The notes beneath the pieces are model-generated. The model had not been told where the DNA came from. It searched no databases and worked only from the letters and a program-made list of their open reading frames with translations. From Phreatobacter sp. (GTDB lineage: Bacteria; Pseudomonadota; Alphaproteobacteria; Rhizobiales; Phreatobacteraceae), in the NCBI RefSeq assembly GCF_027532945.1, contig NZ_JAPZTZ010000013.1, positions 98,191 to 162,190 on the forward strand: a stretch of 64,000 nt of DNA. Reading direction: 5' to 3'. Shown in pieces: positions 17,854-27,799 of the stretch (the first letter of the stretch is position 1; each line of letters begins with the position of its first letter). The position numbers and the translations under genes were made by a program.

Positions 17854-18798
17854 ATGGGACCGACCCTCGCCATCTCCTTCGGGGCAGGCCTTGCCTCCGC
17901 GCTCCTCTTCGCGACGCTCGCGTCGGGGAGCCCGCTGGCGCTCATCCTGTTTTACTTTGCCGCCCTGCCCGTCCTCATCGCCGGCCTCGGCTGGGGCCAT
18001 TATGCCGGCGCCTTCGCCGCGGCGATCGGCGCGCTCGCCCTGTCGCTGGCGCTGCGCTCGCAGTTCGGCCTGTTCTTCTTCTTCTCCGTCGGTCTTCCCG
18101 CCTGGATCCTGTCCTACGCCGTCCTCGCGTGGCAGCCCGGTGCTGACCCCGAGGACCCCGAGCAGGCGGTGTGGATCTCGCCCGGGCAGATCCTCTCGCT
18201 CATCGGCATCGGCGCTGTCGCCCTCACGCTTTTCGGCATCATCGCTCTCTATGGCTTCGACTTCGACGCCTTCCAGGCCGCCATCCGCGAGGCGATCACC
18301 CGGACGCTCGCCCAGATGCGCCTCGGCGAGGGCGACCGCGAAGCGCTGATCCGGCTCATGGCCGCTGCCGTGCCGGTGGCGGGAGCGGTGGTCTGGACCT
18401 TCGTCACCACCATCAACCTCTATTTCGCCGGCCGCATCGTGCGGGCCTCCGGCAGGCTTGTCCGTCCCTGGCCGGACCTGCCGTCGCTGAAGCTGCCGAA
18501 ATGGACCGCGGTGGCACTGCTCGTGGGCTCCATCGGCTCCTTCGCCGGCGGTTTTCCCGGGCAGATCGCCGCGATCGTTCTTGCCGTCAGCCTCGCCGTT
18601 TACGCATTGCAGGGCTTTGCCCTGGCTCACGACATCACCCGCGGCTGGGGCATGCGCGGCTTCGCGCTCGGCCTGCTCTACGCCCTCACCTTCGTCATCG
18701 GCTGGCCGATGATCTTCGTGGCGCTCGCCGGCCTCGCTGACGTGCTCTTCGACATCCGCGCGCGGCGCCAGCCGCCCGCTCCCCCTACCCCGCTCTGA
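17854..18798 (+). CDS. DUF2232 integral membrane protein
   Basis: Polytopic inner-membrane protein of 314 residues with roughly eight hydrophobic helices (for example [20 protein letters not shown], and near the C terminus [19 protein letters not shown]) and a Pro-rich tail. It matches the DUF2232/YybS-like proteins that lie between rpsR and rplI in alphaproteobacteria. Function unknown; conserved linkage to ribosomal genes is the main clue. Confidence 0.85.
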   Translation: MGPTLAISFGAGLASALLFATLASGSPLALILFYFAALPVLIAGLGWGHYAGAFAAAIGALALSLALRSQFGLFFFFSVGLPAWILSYAVLAWQPGADPEDPEQAVWISPGQILSLIGIGAVALTLFGIIALYGFDFDAFQAAIREAITRTLAQMRLGEGDREALIRLMAAAVPVAGAVVWTFVTTINLYFAGRIVRASGRLVRPWPDLPSLKLPKWTAVALLVGSIGSFAGGFPGQIAAIVLAVSLAVYALQGFALAHDITRGWGMRGFALGLLYALTFVIGWPMIFVALAGLADVLFDIRARRQPPAPPTPL

Positions 18799-18826
18799 CA
18801 TTCAACGAACCAACGGAGTACCCACC

Positions 18827-19375
18827 ATGCAGGTCATCCTTCTCGAGCGCGTCGCCAAGCTCGGCTATATGGGCGAAGTCGTCGACGTGAAGCCGGGCTA
18901 TGCCCGCAACTTCCTCCTGCCCAAGGGCAAGGCGCTGCGCGCCACCGAGGCCAACCGCAAGAATTTCGACGCCATGAAGGCCCAGCTCGAGGCGCGCAAC
19001 CTCGAGCTCAAGAAGGACGCCGAGGCGGTCGCCGCCGAGCTCGACGGCACCTCCTACACCCTGATCCGCCAGGCCGGTGAGACCGGCCAGCTCTACGGCT
19101 CGGTCTCAGCCCGCGACCTGTCGGACGCCATCACTGCCGCCCGCATCACCGTGTCGCGCGCCATGATCCAGCTCGACACCCCGATCAAGGCGATCGGCCT
19201 GCACAAGGTCATCGTCTCGCTGCACCCGGAGGTCGAAGCGACCATCACCGTCAACGTCGCCCGCTCCGCCGGCGAGGCCGAGCGTCAGGCGCATGGCGAG
19301 GACCTCACCCAGCGCGCCGACGAGCCGACCTTCGAGACCTTCAACCCGGAAGAGTTCGGCGACGCCGAGGCCTGA
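18827..19375 (+). CDS. rplI: 50S ribosomal protein L9
   Basis: Large-subunit protein with the diagnostic N terminus ([36 protein letters not shown]), a central connecting helix and a C-terminal rRNA-binding domain. At 182 residues it is longer than E. coli L9 (149), with an acidic C-terminal extension (about 160-182) common in alphaproteobacteria. Last gene of the operon; a clear terminator follows. Confidence 0.97.
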   Translation: MQVILLERVAKLGYMGEVVDVKPGYARNFLLPKGKALRATEANRKNFDAMKAQLEARNLELKKDAEAVAAELDGTSYTLIRQAGETGQLYGSVSARDLSDAITAARITVSRAMIQLDTPIKAIGLHKVIVSLHPEVEATITVNVARSAGEAERQAHGEDLTQRADEPTFETFNPEEFGDAEA

Positions 19376-19430
19376 TCGACGGCCAAGCCGCCTGGACCTC
19401 CAGGCGGCCTCCCCTCCTCCACGGCACAGC

Positions 19431-19460
19431 AAAAAGCCCGGTCTCGCGACCGGGCTTTTT
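19431..19460 (+). terminator. Rho-independent terminator after rplI
   Basis: AAAAAGCCCGGTC - TCGC loop - GACCGGGCTTTTT: a perfect 13-base inverted repeat beginning 55 bases after the rplI stop and ending in a T run. The flanking A and T runs let it act in both directions, so it may also serve the convergent porin gene. Confidence 0.9.
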
Positions 19461-19504
19461 CATGCGGGGATGATGGAAGGCGGGGGCTCGCCCCGCCCTC
19501 GCGA

Positions 19505-20338
19505 TCAGTAGCGGGCAATGACCGGGGCGAGCGGCATGGCCGGGGCGCCGAAGAGGTAGCTCACGCCGACACGGACCGCGTGGGTCTCGACACGGTTGTT
19601 GATGTCGGAGGAGTTGACGTCGATCGAGCAGCGATCCGTCGCCAAGCAGGTGCGCGAGCCGTAGTTGGTGTAGCGATACTCGGCGCGAACCGACCAGTTG
19701 TAATTGAACTTGTGCTCGAAGCCGGCACCGACAGTCCAGCCCCAGCGGACCGCCGAATAGCGCACGATGTGGTTGGCACCGTTGATGCAGTCGTCGATCA
19801 CGGTGCAGACCGTCATGTTGGCGAAAGCCAGACCGCCGGTCAGGTACATCAGCGTCTTGTGGTGCACGAAGCCGACGCGGCCACGCAGCGAACCCTGCCA
19901 GTTCAGACCGACACGCTGCTGGTAGCTGTTGCCCGCCACGCCACCGGAATAGGCGACGTTGCCGTTATACCAGGGCGAGGTGATCTTGGCCTGAGGGCCG
20001 TCGAAATCGAACTCCGCACCGATCAAGAAGTGGCCGAACAGACGCTGCAGACCGACGTGCAGACCGTAGGAGAAACGGGTGCCGGCATAGTCGTAGTGGA
20101 AATCAGGAAAGTTCGGATTTGCGGCCCCGAGCGCGTCGGAATGATAGCCGGAGTTCCGGATGATCTGCATGCCGACGGTGCCGCCGGCATAGACGCCGCT
20201 CCACTTGTCGACGTGATAGTCGGGAGCGATGACTTCCGAGCCGCGAAGGGGAGGCGGGCCCAGGTCCGCAGCCCCGGCCATGCCGGTCGTCAGGAGAACC
20301 GCGGCAGCGGCCATGGGTAATGCAACACGCTTGAACAT
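19505..20338 (-). CDS. Outer-membrane protein, Omp25/Omp31-type beta-barrel
   Basis: Predicted 8-stranded outer-membrane barrel of 277 residues. I chose the start at 20338 (MFKRVALPMAAAAVLLT) because it yields a signal peptide ending GAADL; the frame upstream is open but not family-like. The mature part has alternating glycine/aromatic strands (WSGVYAGGTVGMQII, FSYGLHVGLQRLFGHFLIGAEF, FNYNWSVRAEYRYTNYG) and ends VRVGVSYLFG..APVIARY, as in Omp25/RopB proteins. Four cysteines in the later half (two in the TVCTVIDDCINGA loop, two in RTCLATDRCSID) could form disulfides. Confidence 0.85.
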   Translation of the reverse strand: MFKRVALPMAAAAVLLTTGMAGAADLGPPPLRGSEVIAPDYHVDKWSGVYAGGTVGMQIIRNSGYHSDALGAANPNFPDFHYDYAGTRFSYGLHVGLQRLFGHFLIGAEFDFDGPQAKITSPWYNGNVAYSGGVAGNSYQQRVGLNWQGSLRGRVGFVHHKTLMYLTGGLAFANMTVCTVIDDCINGANHIVRYSAVRWGWTVGAGFEHKFNYNWSVRAEYRYTNYGSRTCLATDRCSIDVNSSDINNRVETHAVRVGVSYLFGAPAMPLAPVIARY

Positions 20339-20682
20339 GGGAGCGCCCCTTGGAAATGATCGATTCACCGCACTTGCGGATGGGGCAAGGGATCGCATGT
20401 TAATCTTACCACCAGGTTTCCGCGGATGATAAAGTAAACCGATGGTTGTCGTCTTTCGCTGTGCCGGTTCTGCTTTGCGACGACTGTGTCGTGGCGGCCA
20501 CATCGGGGGTGGCGCGGGCGACGCCGGACCGCCGCCCGGAGTCAAGCGGAGATCGCGACGAGCGACCTGCTGCCATGGGATTGGTGTGGACAGCGGGACC
20601 TTGCCATCATGGCCCCGTGATGATTCCCCATCCGGCTGCTAGCCATGGGACATCCCACAGCCGCGACCGCAAAGAAGCTCCC
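20339..20682. other. Intergenic region between the porin gene and dnaB
   Basis: A 344-base divergent region. The porin-proximal part (about 20395-20445) is AT-rich for this genome and holds a loose promoter-like TAAGAT on the minus strand. The dnaB frame stays open through the rest, but its translation shows no DnaB sequence before residue MSALPVLKPV. I see no RNA gene, repeat or terminator here. Confidence 0.5.
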
Positions 20683-22176
20683 ATGTCCGCCCTGCCCGTC
20701 CTGAAGCCCGTCGCACCGAACGACCTGCCGTTCCGCCAGGCGCCGCACAACATCGAGGCGGAGCAGGCGCTGCTGGGCGCCATCCTCGTCAACAACGAGG
20801 CCTTCTACCGGATCTCGGACTTCCTCGAAGCGAAGCACTATTTCGACCCGCTGCACCAGAAAATCCACGAGATCGCCGCCCAGCTGATCCGCGCCGGCAA
20901 GATCGCCACCCCGGTGACGCTGAAGACCTTCCTCAACGATCCGACCATCGACGTCGGCGGCATGACCGTGGCGCAGTATCTGGCGCGCCTGGCCGCGGAA
21001 GCGACGACCATCATCAACGCCGAGGATTATGGCCGCGCCATCTACGACCTCGCCATCCGCCGCAACCTGATCGTCATCGGCGAGGGCATGGTCAACGTCG
21101 CCTATGACGCGCCGGTCGACATGCCGCCGCGCGCCCAGATCGAGGACGCCGAGAAGAACCTGTTCGAGCTCGCCGAGACCGGCCGCTACGATGGCGGTTT
21201 CCGCCGCTTCACCGATGCCATGGCCCGCGCCCTCGACATGGCGGCGGCGGCCTACCAGCGGGACGGCAAGCTGTCGGGCATCTCGACCGGCCTGCGCGAC
21301 CTCGACCAGCGGCTCGGTGGCCTGCAGCCCTCCGATCTCGTGATCCTCGCCGGCCGTCCGGGCATGGGCAAGACTGCGCTCGCGACCAACATCGCCTTCA
21401 ACATCGCCAAGGCCTACCGCTTCGATGTCGAGCCGGACGGCAGCCACAAGACGACGAATGGCGGCATTGTCGGCTTCTTCTCCCTCGAAATGAGCGCCGA
21501 CCAGCTCGCCACGCGTATCGTCGCCGAGCAAGCAGCCATCCCATCCTACAAAATCCGCCGCGGCGACATGCGGGAAGACGAGTTCTACAAGCTGACCCAG
21601 GCGGCGCAGGAGATCCAGGCGCTGCCGCTCTACATCGACGACACCGGCGGCCTGTCCATCGTCCAGCTCGCAGCCCGCGCCCGCCGCCTCAAGCGCCAGC
21701 GCGGCCTCGACTTCATGGTCGTCGACTATCTCCAGCTGCTGTCGGGCGGCGCCCGCAAGGGCGAGAACCGCGTGCAGGAGCTGACCGAGATCACCACCGG
21801 CCTCAAGGCGCTCGCCAAGGAGCTGAACGTACCGATCATGGCGCTCTCGCAGCTCTCCCGTCAGGTGGAGAACCGCGACGACAAGCGCCCGCAGCTCTCC
21901 GACCTGCGCGAATCCGGCTCCATCGAGCAGGACGCCGACGCCGTCATGTTCGTGTTCCGCGAGGAATATTACCTCAAGAACAAGGAGCCGAAGCCCGGCA
22001 CCGAGGAGCACCTGAAGTGGCAGACCGACATGGCGCAGGTCCATGGCCGGGCCGAGGTCATCATCGGCAAGCAGCGTCACGGTCCGACCGGCACGGTCAT
22101 GCTGCAGTTCGAGGATTCGGTGACGCGCTTCTCCGATCTCGCCGAGGGCGACGCCCTGCCCGAGCGCTTCGAGTAA
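20683..22176 (+). CDS. dnaB: DnaB, replicative DNA helicase
   Basis: Hexameric 5'-3' helicase at the replication fork. The N-terminal domain opens with PHNIEAEQALLGAILVNN; Walker A is GRPGMGKT (residues 224-231), followed by GFFSLEMSADQLATRI, FMVVDYLQLL (Walker B), ALSQLSRQVENRDDKRP and the R-finger region. Length 497 is normal, and no intein is present. I chose the ATG at 20683; an upstream in-frame extension is not conserved-looking. Starts the dnaB-alr-radA run. Confidence 0.97.
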   Translation: MSALPVLKPVAPNDLPFRQAPHNIEAEQALLGAILVNNEAFYRISDFLEAKHYFDPLHQKIHEIAAQLIRAGKIATPVTLKTFLNDPTIDVGGMTVAQYLARLAAEATTIINAEDYGRAIYDLAIRRNLIVIGEGMVNVAYDAPVDMPPRAQIEDAEKNLFELAETGRYDGGFRRFTDAMARALDMAAAAYQRDGKLSGISTGLRDLDQRLGGLQPSDLVILAGRPGMGKTALATNIAFNIAKAYRFDVEPDGSHKTTNGGIVGFFSLEMSADQLATRIVAEQAAIPSYKIRRGDMREDEFYKLTQAAQEIQALPLYIDDTGGLSIVQLAARARRLKRQRGLDFMVVDYLQLLSGGARKGENRVQELTEITTGLKALAKELNVPIMALSQLSRQVENRDDKRPQLSDLRESGSIEQDADAVMFVFREEYYLKNKEPKPGTEEHLKWQTDMAQVHGRAEVIIGKQRHGPTGTVMLQFEDSVTRFSDLAEGDALPERFE

Positions 22177-22180
22177 GCCG

Positions 22181-23284
22181 ATGAGCATCCCCGTCAGCGA
22201 GGCCGGCGCGGTCCTCACCATCGACCTCGGCGCCCTCGCCCGGAACTGGCGGGCCCTCGCCGCCATGGGCCCGGGGGCGGAATGCGGCGCGGTGGTGAAG
22301 GCCGATGCCTATGGTCTCGGCATCGAGCGGGCCGGCCCGGCGCTGGCGGCGGCCGGTTGCCGCACCTTCTTTGTCGCCCACCTGTCGGAGGCGCGGCGCC
22401 TGCGCACGGCGGTGCCGGCGGCGACCATCTACGTGCTGAACGGCCTCTTCGGCGAGGCCATCGACACCTATTCGGCGCTGGACCTCAGGCCCGTGCTCGG
22501 TAGCCGCGAGGATGTCGAGCACTTCGCCACCTTCTGCGACACCGTCGGGCGGCGGCTGCCGGCGGCGGTCCATATCGACACCGGCATGAACCGGCTGGGC
22601 CTCGACCTCGCCGAGGCGGCGCTCCTCGCCGAGCCCGGCACGGCCGCCCTCGCCTTCGAGCCGACGCTGCTGATGAGCCATTTCGCCTGCGCCGATACGC
22701 CCGGTCATCCGCTCACCGCCCGCCAGATCGACCGCTTCGGCCAGTTGCGCGGCCTGTTCCCCGGCATTCCCGGCTCGCTCGCCAATTCCGCCGGCTGCAC
22801 CCTGCCCGCAGCGCGCCACGACCTCCTGCGTCCAGGCGTAGCGCTCTATGGCGCGCGCTTCGTCGCCGACCGCGACCCGCTGGAACCGGTCGTGCGCCTC
22901 GACGCGCCGATCGTCCAGGTGCGCGGCCTGCGCACCGGCTACACGGTCGGCTATGGCGCGGCATGGACCGCGCCGCGGCCGAGCCGCATCGCCGTGCTGT
23001 CGGTCGGCTATGCTGACGGCTACCTGCGGCAGGCCGGCTCGACCGACCGCAAGACCGGCGCGCCGGTGCGGGTGAATGGCGTGCTCTGCCCCCTCGCCGG
23101 CCGTGTCTCCATGGACCTCGTCGCCGTTGATGTCACCGATGCCGGCGGTGTCGCGGCAGGCGATACGGCCACCCTTCTTGGCGACGGGATCGGCGTCGAT
23201 GACGTGGCCGAGGCCGCCGGGACCATCGGCTACGAGATCCTGACCAGCCTCGGGCGGCGCTACCACCGCCGCTACCTCGACTGA
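22181..23284 (+). CDS. alr: Alanine racemase
   Basis: PLP enzyme supplying D-alanine for peptidoglycan. The PLP lysine is K40 in AVVKADAYGLG; the opposite-face tyrosine lies in TVGYGAAW; AGRVSMDLVAVDVTD is the conserved C-terminal-domain motif. Length 367 is typical. It begins four bases after dnaB and is followed 15 bases later by radA. Confidence 0.95.
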   Translation: MSIPVSEAGAVLTIDLGALARNWRALAAMGPGAECGAVVKADAYGLGIERAGPALAAAGCRTFFVAHLSEARRLRTAVPAATIYVLNGLFGEAIDTYSALDLRPVLGSREDVEHFATFCDTVGRRLPAAVHIDTGMNRLGLDLAEAALLAEPGTAALAFEPTLLMSHFACADTPGHPLTARQIDRFGQLRGLFPGIPGSLANSAGCTLPAARHDLLRPGVALYGARFVADRDPLEPVVRLDAPIVQVRGLRTGYTVGYGAAWTAPRPSRIAVLSVGYADGYLRQAGSTDRKTGAPVRVNGVLCPLAGRVSMDLVAVDVTDAGGVAAGDTATLLGDGIGVDDVAEAAGTIGYEILTSLGRRYHRRYLD

Positions 23285-23299
23285 GCGGGCTGAGGCACC

Positions 23300-24727
23300 A
23301 TGGCCCGCACCACCACCACCTATGTCTGCCAGTCCTGTGGCGCCACCTACGGGCGCTGGCAGGGCAAGTGCGAGAGCTGCGGCGGCTGGAACACCATCGC
23401 CGAGGAGAGCGTGGCAGCGACCGGCGTCGGCGGCGCGCCGGTCAAGGGCGGTGCCAAGGCGGGCAAGGGCCGTGGCCGGGCCTTCGCCCTTGCCGGGCTC
23501 GACGGGATGAATGACCAGGCCCCCCGCACCGAAACGCAGGTCGGCGAACTCGACCGCGTCTTCGGCGGCGGCCTCGTCAAGGGCTCAGTGATCCTCATTG
23601 GCGGCGATCCCGGCATCGGCAAGTCGACCCTGCTTATCCAGGCCTCGGCGCGGCTCGCGCGCATGGGCCACCGGGTCGTCTATATCTCGGGCGAAGAGGC
23701 GGTCGGCCAGGTGCGGCTTCGCGCCGAGCGCCTCGGCCTCACCGCCTCGCCGGTGGAACTCGCCGCCGAGACCAATGTGGAGGACATCGTCGCGACGCTC
23801 TCCGAAGGCCCGGTGCCGCGGCTCGTCGTCATCGATTCCATCCAGACCATGTGGACCGACACGGTGGAGAGCGCGCCGGGCACGGTGAGCCAGGTGCGCT
23901 CGGCGGCGCAGGTGCTCATCCGCTTCGCCAAGAAGGCGGGATCGGCGGTCATCCTTGTCGGCCATGTCACCAAGGACGGGCAGATCGCCGGCCCGCGCGT
24001 CGTCGAACACATGGTCGATGCGGTGATGAGCTTCGAGGGCGAAGGCGGCCACCATTTCCGCATCCTGCGTGCGGTGAAGAACCGCTTCGGCCCGACCGAC
24101 GAGATCGGCGTCTTCGAAATGACCGGCAAGGGCCTGCGCGAGGTGCCGAACCCCTCCGAACTGTTCCTCGCCGGTCGCGACCTCGGCGCGCCGGGAACAG
24201 CCGTCTTTGCCGGCATGGAAGGCACGCGCCCCGTCCTCGTGGAGATCCAGGCGCTGGTCGCCCCGTCCACCCTCGGCACGCCGCGGCGCGCCGTGGTCGG
24301 CTGGGATCCGGCGCGGCTGTCCATGGTGCTCGCCGTGCTCGACGCCCATTGCGGCGTGAGGCTCGGCGGCCACGACGTCTATCTTAACGTCGCCGGTGGC
24401 CTGCGCATCGCAGAACCGGCCGCCGACCTTGCCGTCGCCGCGGCCCTCGTCTCCTCGCTCAGCGGCGCGGTGCTCCCGGCGGACGCCGCCTATTTCGGCG
24501 AGGTGAGCCTGTCGGGCGCGGTGCGACCCGTGGCGCAGGCCGCCGCCCGCCTCAAGGAAGCCAAGAAGCTCGGCTTCACCAAGGCCGTCGTGCCGGAGAT
24601 CGCGCGTGGCGAGACGGTCGAGCCCGGCCTGTCGGTGCAGGCGGTGACGAACCTGTCGACCCTCGTCGCTGATATCGCGGCCTCGGGCGTTGCACGGGGC
24701 AAGCCGGGATCGCCGGGCGACGACTGA
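23300..24727 (+). CDS. radA: RadA, DNA repair/recombination ATPase
   Basis: Branch-migration helicase in recombination. A C4 zinc finger uses C10, C13, C24 and C27 (YVCQSCGATYGRW, KCESCGGW). Walker A GGDPGIGKST is at about 101-110, the RadA-specific KNRFG motif is present (RAVKNRFGPTDEIG), and the C-terminal Lon-like domain is complete (VAGGLRIAEPAADLAVAAAL). Length 475 fits the family. Confidence 0.96.
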   Translation: MARTTTTYVCQSCGATYGRWQGKCESCGGWNTIAEESVAATGVGGAPVKGGAKAGKGRGRAFALAGLDGMNDQAPRTETQVGELDRVFGGGLVKGSVILIGGDPGIGKSTLLIQASARLARMGHRVVYISGEEAVGQVRLRAERLGLTASPVELAAETNVEDIVATLSEGPVPRLVVIDSIQTMWTDTVESAPGTVSQVRSAAQVLIRFAKKAGSAVILVGHVTKDGQIAGPRVVEHMVDAVMSFEGEGGHHFRILRAVKNRFGPTDEIGVFEMTGKGLREVPNPSELFLAGRDLGAPGTAVFAGMEGTRPVLVEIQALVAPSTLGTPRRAVVGWDPARLSMVLAVLDAHCGVRLGGHDVYLNVAGGLRIAEPAADLAVAAALVSSLSGAVLPADAAYFGEVSLSGAVRPVAQAAARLKEAKKLGFTKAVVPEIARGETVEPGLSVQAVTNLSTLVADIAASGVARGKPGSPGDD

Positions 24728-24745
24728 ACGCGAGGGGGTAATCGG

Positions 24746-25408
24746 ATGAGGCGGGTGTTTCTCGCAGGCGTGCTGCTGCTCCTGCCGCTGGCGGTTACGG
24801 CCTTCGTGGTCGGCTGGTCGGTGAGCTTCATCTACGGCTTCGTCGGGCCGGGCACGGTGGTCGGCCGCTTCCTCACCTCGCTCGGTCTCGGCTTCTCGTC
24901 CTCCTCGCTCGCCGCCTATCTCATCGGCATCCTCATGGTGGTGGCGCTGATCTATCTGCTCGGCCTCATCGCCATCGTGCTGCAGGAGCGCCTGCAGAAC
25001 GCGCTGGACCGGGTGATGCGGCGCATCCCGCTTGTCGGCACGGTCTATGACCTCTCGCGCCGCTTCGTCTCGATGGTTGACCGCAAGGATGCCGACGGGC
25101 TGAAGAGCATGAGCCCGGTCTGGTGCTTCTTCGGCGGCGGCCGCGACGGCGCGGCGGTGCTCGCGCTCCTCACCTCCCACCAGCCGGTCCTGGTCGGCGA
25201 GGCGCGCTATCTTGGCGTCCTCGTGCCGACGGCTCCGGTGCCGATCGGCGGCGGGCTCATCTACGTGCCGGAGGACTGGGTGAGCGATGCCGAGATTGGC
25301 ATGGACCAGCTCATGAGCATCTATGTCTCCATGGGCGTGACGCCGCCAAAGGACATCGCGGTGCCAGCCAGCCGCGTTCCCTCCACGCCAGGCGCACAGA
25401 GGGGTTGA
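24746..25408 (+). CDS. DUF502 membrane protein
   Basis: Inner-membrane protein of 220 residues with two N-terminal hydrophobic helices (VFLAGVLLLLPLAVTAFVVG and AAYLIGILMVVALIYLLG) and a soluble C-terminal domain with the family features RIPLVGTVYDLSRRF and PIGGGLIYVPEDWV. Conserved family of unknown function. Located 18 bases after radA. Confidence 0.85.
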   Translation: MRRVFLAGVLLLLPLAVTAFVVGWSVSFIYGFVGPGTVVGRFLTSLGLGFSSSSLAAYLIGILMVVALIYLLGLIAIVLQERLQNALDRVMRRIPLVGTVYDLSRRFVSMVDRKDADGLKSMSPVWCFFGGGRDGAAVLALLTSHQPVLVGEARYLGVLVPTAPVPIGGGLIYVPEDWVSDAEIGMDQLMSIYVSMGVTPPKDIAVPASRVPSTPGAQRG

Positions 25409-25530
25409 TGAGGGTATCCCGCGATCCCTGACGGGGTGACGCGGGCGCACTGCCTCGCTATAAGCGCGGTGTCGCGCAGCCGGTCACCCGATTCAGGCAC
25501 GCCCCACGACGCATTCCGGAGCCGAACTCG

Positions 25531-26142
25531 ATGCCGGTCACCTATCTCGACATCGGCCTTACCGTGATCATGCTGATCTCGGCGCTCCTGGCGATGGTCC
25601 GCGGTTTCGTCCGCGAGGTCCTGTCCATTGCGTCCTGGGCGCTGGCCGCTCTCTCGACCTGGTACGCGTATCCGCGTCTCCTGCCCATCGCGCAGACGCA
25701 GGTGTCGAACGAGCTCATCGCCAAGGCCATCGTCATCGCCGGTGTCTTCCTCACCGTGCTGGTCGTGGTCTCGCTCATCACCATCAAGATTTCCGATGCC
25801 ATCCTCGACTCGAAGATCGGTGTCCTCGACCGCACCCTCGGTTTCCTGTTCGGCCTCGCCCGCGGCCTCGTCATCGTCGTCGTGGCCTTCGCCTTCTTCA
25901 CCTGGCTGGTGCCGACCAATGGCCGTCCGGATTGGGTGACCCGCGCCAAGTCCTACGCTCTCCTGGAACAGGTGAAGGACGCGCTGATCGCCCAGCTGCC
26001 ACAGGACATCGAGGGATCGGATATCCTCAGGCGCCTCAATCGTCCGGCGCCTGGCGCTCCGGGAACGCCGCCTGCGGCCGGGGCCGCGCCGGCGACGCCG
26101 CCGGCCTCGCCGGCACCGGGGGCTGCGCCCGCGAGGCCCTGA
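25531..26142 (+). CDS. cvpA: CvpA-family membrane protein
   Basis: Four-helix inner-membrane protein originally linked to colicin V production; its precise role is unsettled. Starts VTYLDIGLTVIMLISALLAMVRGFVREVL style sequence typical of CvpA, with further helices around 60-85 and 105-125. The C terminus (from about residue 165) is a Pro/Ala-rich tail. The cvpA-purF pairing here is the classical arrangement, including in E. coli. Length 203. Confidence 0.92.
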   Translation: MPVTYLDIGLTVIMLISALLAMVRGFVREVLSIASWALAALSTWYAYPRLLPIAQTQVSNELIAKAIVIAGVFLTVLVVVSLITIKISDAILDSKIGVLDRTLGFLFGLARGLVIVVVAFAFFTWLVPTNGRPDWVTRAKSYALLEQVKDALIAQLPQDIEGSDILRRLNRPAPGAPGTPPAAGAAPATPPASPAPGAAPARP

Positions 26143-26277
26143 GGCGGAGCCATTTTAACCAGCGGACCTTGTATCCGCGCATGGTCGCCGTGCATGGGGT
26201 GGATCTATCGTTCCGGCGCATCGGCCCGCATATGAGCGACGGGCCGACGACCTCGGCCTGCCAACGATGAGGATGCG

Positions 26278-27780
26278 ATGACGCGTTCACTCGAGGTCCG
26301 CCACCACGATGCGGACGGCCAGTTCGACGACGACCTGGGGCTCGATCTCGACAGCGACCGGCTGCACGAGGAATGCGGCGTATTCGGCGTGTTCGACCAC
26401 CCGGACGCCGCCGCCCTCACCGCGCTCGGCCTCCACGCCCTGCAGCATCGCGGCCAGGAGGCGGCGGGCATCGTCTCCTTCGACAGTGCGCGCTTCCATT
26501 CCGAGCGGCGCATGGGCCTCGTCGGCGACAATTTCTCCCGCCGCGAGGTGATCGAGCGCCTGCCCGGCAACTCGGCCATTGGCCACACCCGCTATTCGAC
26601 AACCGGCGAGACGATCCTGCGCAACGTGCAGCCGCTGTTCGCCGAGCTGGAGACCGGCGGCTTCGCCGTCTGCCACAACGGCAATCTCACCAACGGCCTG
26701 ACGCTGCGCCGTCGCCTGATCGCCGACGGCGCCATCTACCAGGCGACGTCGGACACCGAGGTGATCCTGCACCTCGTCGCCCGCTCGCGGCGCAACCGCT
26801 TCGTCGATCGCTTCATCGACGCGCTCGGCCAGATCGAGGGCGGCTATGCCTTTGTCGGCATGACCAACAAGAAGATGATCGGCGCTCGCGACCCGCTGGG
26901 CATTCGCCCGCTGGTCATCGGCGAGCTCAACGGCAAGTTCATCCTCACCTCCGAGACGGTCGCGCTCGACATCATCGGCGCGCGCTTCGTGCGCGAGGTG
27001 GAGAACGGCGAGATCGTCGTCATCGACGACAAGGGCCTGGAATCGATCAAGCCCTTCCCGCCCCGCCGCAAGCGGCCCTGCATCTTCGAATATGTCTATT
27101 TCGCCCGGCCCGACTCCATTGTCGACGGGCAGAACGTCTACGGCCTGCGCAAGAAGATTGGCGCGATCCTCGCCGAGGAGAGCAATGTCGATGCCGACGT
27201 CATCGTGCCGGTGCCGGATTCCGGCGTGCCGGCGGCGATCGGCTATGCCCAGGCCTCGGGCATCCCCTACGAGCTCGGCATCATCCGCAACCACTATGTC
27301 GGCCGCACCTTCATCCAGCCGACCCAGTCGGTGCGCGAACTCGGCGTGCGGCTGAAGCATTCGGCCAATCGCGCGGTGATCGAGGGCAAGCGCCTCGTGC
27401 TCGTGGATGATTCCATCGTGCGCGGCACGACCTCGCGCAAGATCGTGCAGATGATGCGGGACGCCGGCGCCAGCGAGGTGCATTTCCGCATCGCTTCGCC
27501 GCCGATCAAGTTCCCGGACTATTACGGCATCGACATGCCCGACCAGGACAAGCTGCTGGCCGCCCAGATGTCGATCGAGGACATGCGCGCCTATCTTGGC
27601 GTCGACTCGCTTGCCTTCATCTCCATCGATGGGCTTTACCGCGCCCTCGGCGAGCCGGGCCGCGACGCCGCCCAGCCGCAATACACCGACCATTACTTCA
27701 CCGGCGACTATCCGACAGCCATCACCGACCTGGTCGGCGAAGGCGCCAAGCAGCTCTCGCTGCTGGCGGAAGCCAGCTGA
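26278..27780 (+). CDS. purF: Amidophosphoribosyltransferase
   Basis: Commits PRPP to purine synthesis using glutamine. The Ntn nucleophile is C33 in EECGVFGVF, so a 32-residue acidic propeptide would have to be removed. Glutamine-site sequence (ALQHRGQEAAGI) and the PRPP motif (LVDDSIVRGTTSRK) are intact. The region equivalent to the B. subtilis Fe-S ligand near PPI..P.FYGID reads FPDYYGID with Asp in place of Cys, so a [4Fe-4S] cluster is doubtful. Length 500. Confidence 0.95.
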   Translation: MTRSLEVRHHDADGQFDDDLGLDLDSDRLHEECGVFGVFDHPDAAALTALGLHALQHRGQEAAGIVSFDSARFHSERRMGLVGDNFSRREVIERLPGNSAIGHTRYSTTGETILRNVQPLFAELETGGFAVCHNGNLTNGLTLRRRLIADGAIYQATSDTEVILHLVARSRRNRFVDRFIDALGQIEGGYAFVGMTNKKMIGARDPLGIRPLVIGELNGKFILTSETVALDIIGARFVREVENGEIVVIDDKGLESIKPFPPRRKRPCIFEYVYFARPDSIVDGQNVYGLRKKIGAILAEESNVDADVIVPVPDSGVPAAIGYAQASGIPYELGIIRNHYVGRTFIQPTQSVRELGVRLKHSANRAVIEGKRLVLVDDSIVRGTTSRKIVQMMRDAGASEVHFRIASPPIKFPDYYGIDMPDQDKLLAAQMSIEDMRAYLGVDSLAFISIDGLYRALGEPGRDAAQPQYTDHYFTGDYPTAITDLVGEGAKQLSLLAEAS

Positions 27781-27799
27781 CGCGAACGGACCGACACCC

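Noticed and set aside
20446..20682. An N-terminal extension of DnaB by 79 codons
   Set aside because: The extra sequence has no DnaB similarity, and DnaB proteins normally begin a few residues before the PHNIEAEQALLG block.
20542..22266. A 574-codon open frame antisense to dnaB
   Set aside because: The opposite strand encodes an unambiguous DnaB; the antisense product is an Ala/Asp/Gly/His-rich shadow without motifs.
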